From the IMG/VR virus record IMGVR_UViG_3300028393_000325, positions 1 to 24,263 of that record: a stretch of 24,263 bases of DNA; one strand, written 5' to 3'. The notes under the pieces are model-generated. The model did not search any database, was not told the DNA's origin, and saw nothing but the letters and a program-made list of their open reading frames with translations. A program made the translations under genes and the position numbers. This document shows, one piece after another, positions 23,290 to 24,263 of this stretch. The DNA comes from a virus. Each line of letters begins with the position of its first letter. The first letter of the stretch is position 1.

Positions 23290-23818
23290 TGGCGTAACTG
23301 CGGTACTGGTCTATGGTTCCCCTAGTGTTGGGGTCGTGCATTGAAGAACATTCCATCGCTCGTAGCGCAGATAGATCATGGTTCTTGTTCCAGTCTGGTT
23401 TGTATTGCTTGTCAGCTAATGAACCCAATGCAAGGTTCGCTCCCGATCCAATAGCCCAGTAAGGGCTGGCAGATAGAACACTTAAGTCCTCATTGATTAA
23501 GAATGACTTGCCATGCGTTACAAGGATTGCTTCAGCATCCATCTCTTTATCTTTAACAACGTGATCAATTAACGGGATCACTTTATTTATTAACCACTTA
23601 AGCCATACGCCAGACTTAACAACATCTAATGGCGGTTTAGGGTATTCAATGCCGTACTGCAACTGATCGCACAGTCTTGCGCTACCTGCAACACCAATTA
23701 GCCAAGTATCTTGTTGAACTATCTTCTTCATGTCAGGATGAATAACGTCTGAAGTTATACCCTGATCTGCTGTTAATGTGCAGAAGTTGTTGCCGGTTGT
23801 GGTGATGATCGTTGTCAT
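23258..23818 (-). CDS. HslV/proteasome-like Ntn hydrolase
   Basis: A 186-residue protein. After Met removal it begins TTI as HslV does, with T1 as nucleophile, D17 in TADQG and K30/K31 in DMKKI standing close to HslV's T1, D17 and K33. The G-x-A-G of WLIGVAGSA matches the HslV Gly45 region, and YWAIGSGANLALGSL matches the conserved IGSGG serine loop. Length (186) is near HslV's 175. The family makes ring-shaped threonine proteases fed by an ATPase (HslU). No ATPase is in the window, so it may act alone, use a host ATPase, or have a changed function. Similar phage proteins may be annotated as proteasome-like. Confidence 0.8.
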   Translation of the reverse strand: MTTIITTTGNNFCTLTADQGITSDVIHPDMKKIVQQDTWLIGVAGSARLCDQLQYGIEYPKPPLDVVKSGVWLKWLINKVIPLIDHVVKDKEMDAEAILVTHGKSFLINEDLSVLSASPYWAIGSGANLALGSLADKQYKPDWNKNHDLSALRAMECSSMHDPNTRGTIDQYRSYANGKVMQRAVQ

Positions 23819-23830
23819 GCGCTTAGTCTA

Positions 23831-23944
23831 TTAAGGTCTAAGGCTTGTCTTGTCTATCGACACATTGGCAGCTTGTAAGCATTCCCAATAACTATCGTGG
23901 TCTTGTGTGTCGCATCCAGCGCGGCAGATACCGTTGGCTTCCAT
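23831..23944 (-). CDS. Small Cys-rich phage protein (37 residues)
   Basis: ATG 23944 overlaps the previous stop (TAATG) and the frame ends at TAA 23833-23831. It reads ICRAGCDTQDHDSYWECLQA, then ends in NVSIDKTSLRP. The pattern C-x3-C, QDH, SYxECL, then AANV..DKT is common, in my memory, among tiny actinophage proteins of unknown role, some of them near terminase genes. It is short but the overlap and family look make it real. The three cysteines and one histidine could bind a metal. Confidence 0.7.
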   Translation of the reverse strand: MEANGICRAGCDTQDHDSYWECLQAANVSIDKTSLRP

Positions 23945-24126
23945 TACTTATCCCCGTCTAATGCCTGAATAGTTGCACAAGGCATACGAATCATTCCATC
24001 TGGCATACATTCCATGCAAATACCTGCACCATTTGGTTTATGCAATTCACGCACACGCTCAATGGATTCATTAGCCTTTGATAATGCAATCGCTACTTCT
24101 TCAATAACTTGTGCAAGAAACAACAT
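23944..24126 (-). CDS. Small protein with C-x2-C motif (60 residues)
   Basis: Residues 1-30 form one amphipathic helix (VIEEVAIALSKANESIERVR). The second half has ICMECMPDGMIRMPCATIQA, with three cysteines and a H29 upstream that could form a small zinc site. The ending PCATIQAL resembles the PCPT(I/V)xAL tail of many actinobacterial phage and host mini-proteins. Start and stop both lie in TAATG overlaps with neighbours. Function unknown; nucleic-acid or protein binding is plausible. Confidence 0.72.
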   Translation of the reverse strand: MLFLAQVIEEVAIALSKANESIERVRELHKPNGAGICMECMPDGMIRMPCATIQALDGDK

Positions 24127-24152
24127 TACTTCACCGTCAATGGTTTAGTCAT
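24126..24152 (-). other. Eight-codon linking ORF (possible coupling peptide)
   Basis: ATG 24152 overlaps the stop of the HNH-type frame (TAATG), codes MTKPLTVK, and its TAA overlaps the next ATG (TAATG). It may only let ribosomes carry on to the following gene. No ribosome-binding site is evident. Confidence 0.3.
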
Positions 24153-24263
24153 TAGTCATCCCAACTATTCTTAAGCCAGCCTTCAGATTTACCTTGTGCC
24201 GGGTTCTGTGTAATAAACGTGTGACATGGTCTGCAAAGCAATGCAAGGTTATCCCTGTCTGCA
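24152..24263 (-). CDS. Partial HNH-type protein, C-terminal end
   Basis: An open frame enters from the right edge and stops at TAA 24154-24152, giving 36 visible residues. It reads RDNLALLCRPCHTFITQN then GWLKNSWDD. The NLALLC-x2-CH segment is the typical second half of an HNH nuclease (Asn-Leu-x-x-Leu-Cys-x-x-Cys-His). The start and first catalytic His are outside the window. Confidence 0.65.
   Translation of the reverse strand, partial: ADRDNLALLCRPCHTFITQNPAQGKSEGWLKNSWDD

Overview
The window is a compact block of a tailed-phage genome (siphovirus type, HK97-fold capsid), with every convincing gene on the minus strand. The text below follows transcription, from high to low coordinates. 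Family likeness to the tail tube, connector, tail-terminator and multi-domain prohead protease of actinobacterial phages, together with a moderate, fairly A+T-rich base composition, suggests a phage of a low-GC actinobacterium such as the freshwater acI/Nanopelagicales group. The host is an inference from remembered families, not a search result. No integrase, repressor, tRNA or CRISPR array is visible, so lifestyle cannot be judged.

Right edge and packaging (24263-19661): the C-terminal tail of an HNH-type protein, three tiny TAATG-linked ORFs (8, 60 and 37 codons), an orphan HslV/proteasome-like Ntn hydrolase, a complete small HNH nuclease, a ParB-domain/DNA methyltransferase fusion, P27-type small terminase, large terminase, and a 45-residue hydrophobic protein with a TTG start wedged between terminase and portal.

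Head (19663-11739): portal, a 115-residue beta-rich protein, a 957-residue collagen-like fibre, then a 667-residue multi-domain protein (N-terminal small domain, HAD phosphatase, helical domain, four-Cys segment, HK97 prohead protease). The protease half has its own strong ribosome-binding site. An intrinsic terminator follows. The major capsid gene then stands alone, with its own leader and a second strong terminator behind it.

Glycosylation cassette (11625-8958): two GT-B and one GT-A glycosyltransferases, coupled by ATGA overlaps, probably for virion or host-surface sugar modification.

Connector and tail (8905-1506): head-tail connector, tail terminator, tail tube, tail assembly chaperone with a classical -1 frameshift site (CCCAAAA plus hairpin), an HK97 gp10-like protein, a 740-residue tape measure, a minor tail/hub protein, two short tail-tip proteins with beta-sandwich C-termini, and a small chaperone-like protein.

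Lysis and left edge (1496-1): a two-TM holin-like protein, a short M23 endopeptidase, a one-TM coiled-coil membrane protein, a small HTH-like protein, and the N-terminus of a gene that leaves the window, probably a phosphoesterase-type protein.

Most junctions are 1-4 base stop/start overlaps (TAATG, ATGA, TAGTG), so translational coupling dominates. The major capsid gene is the clear exception.
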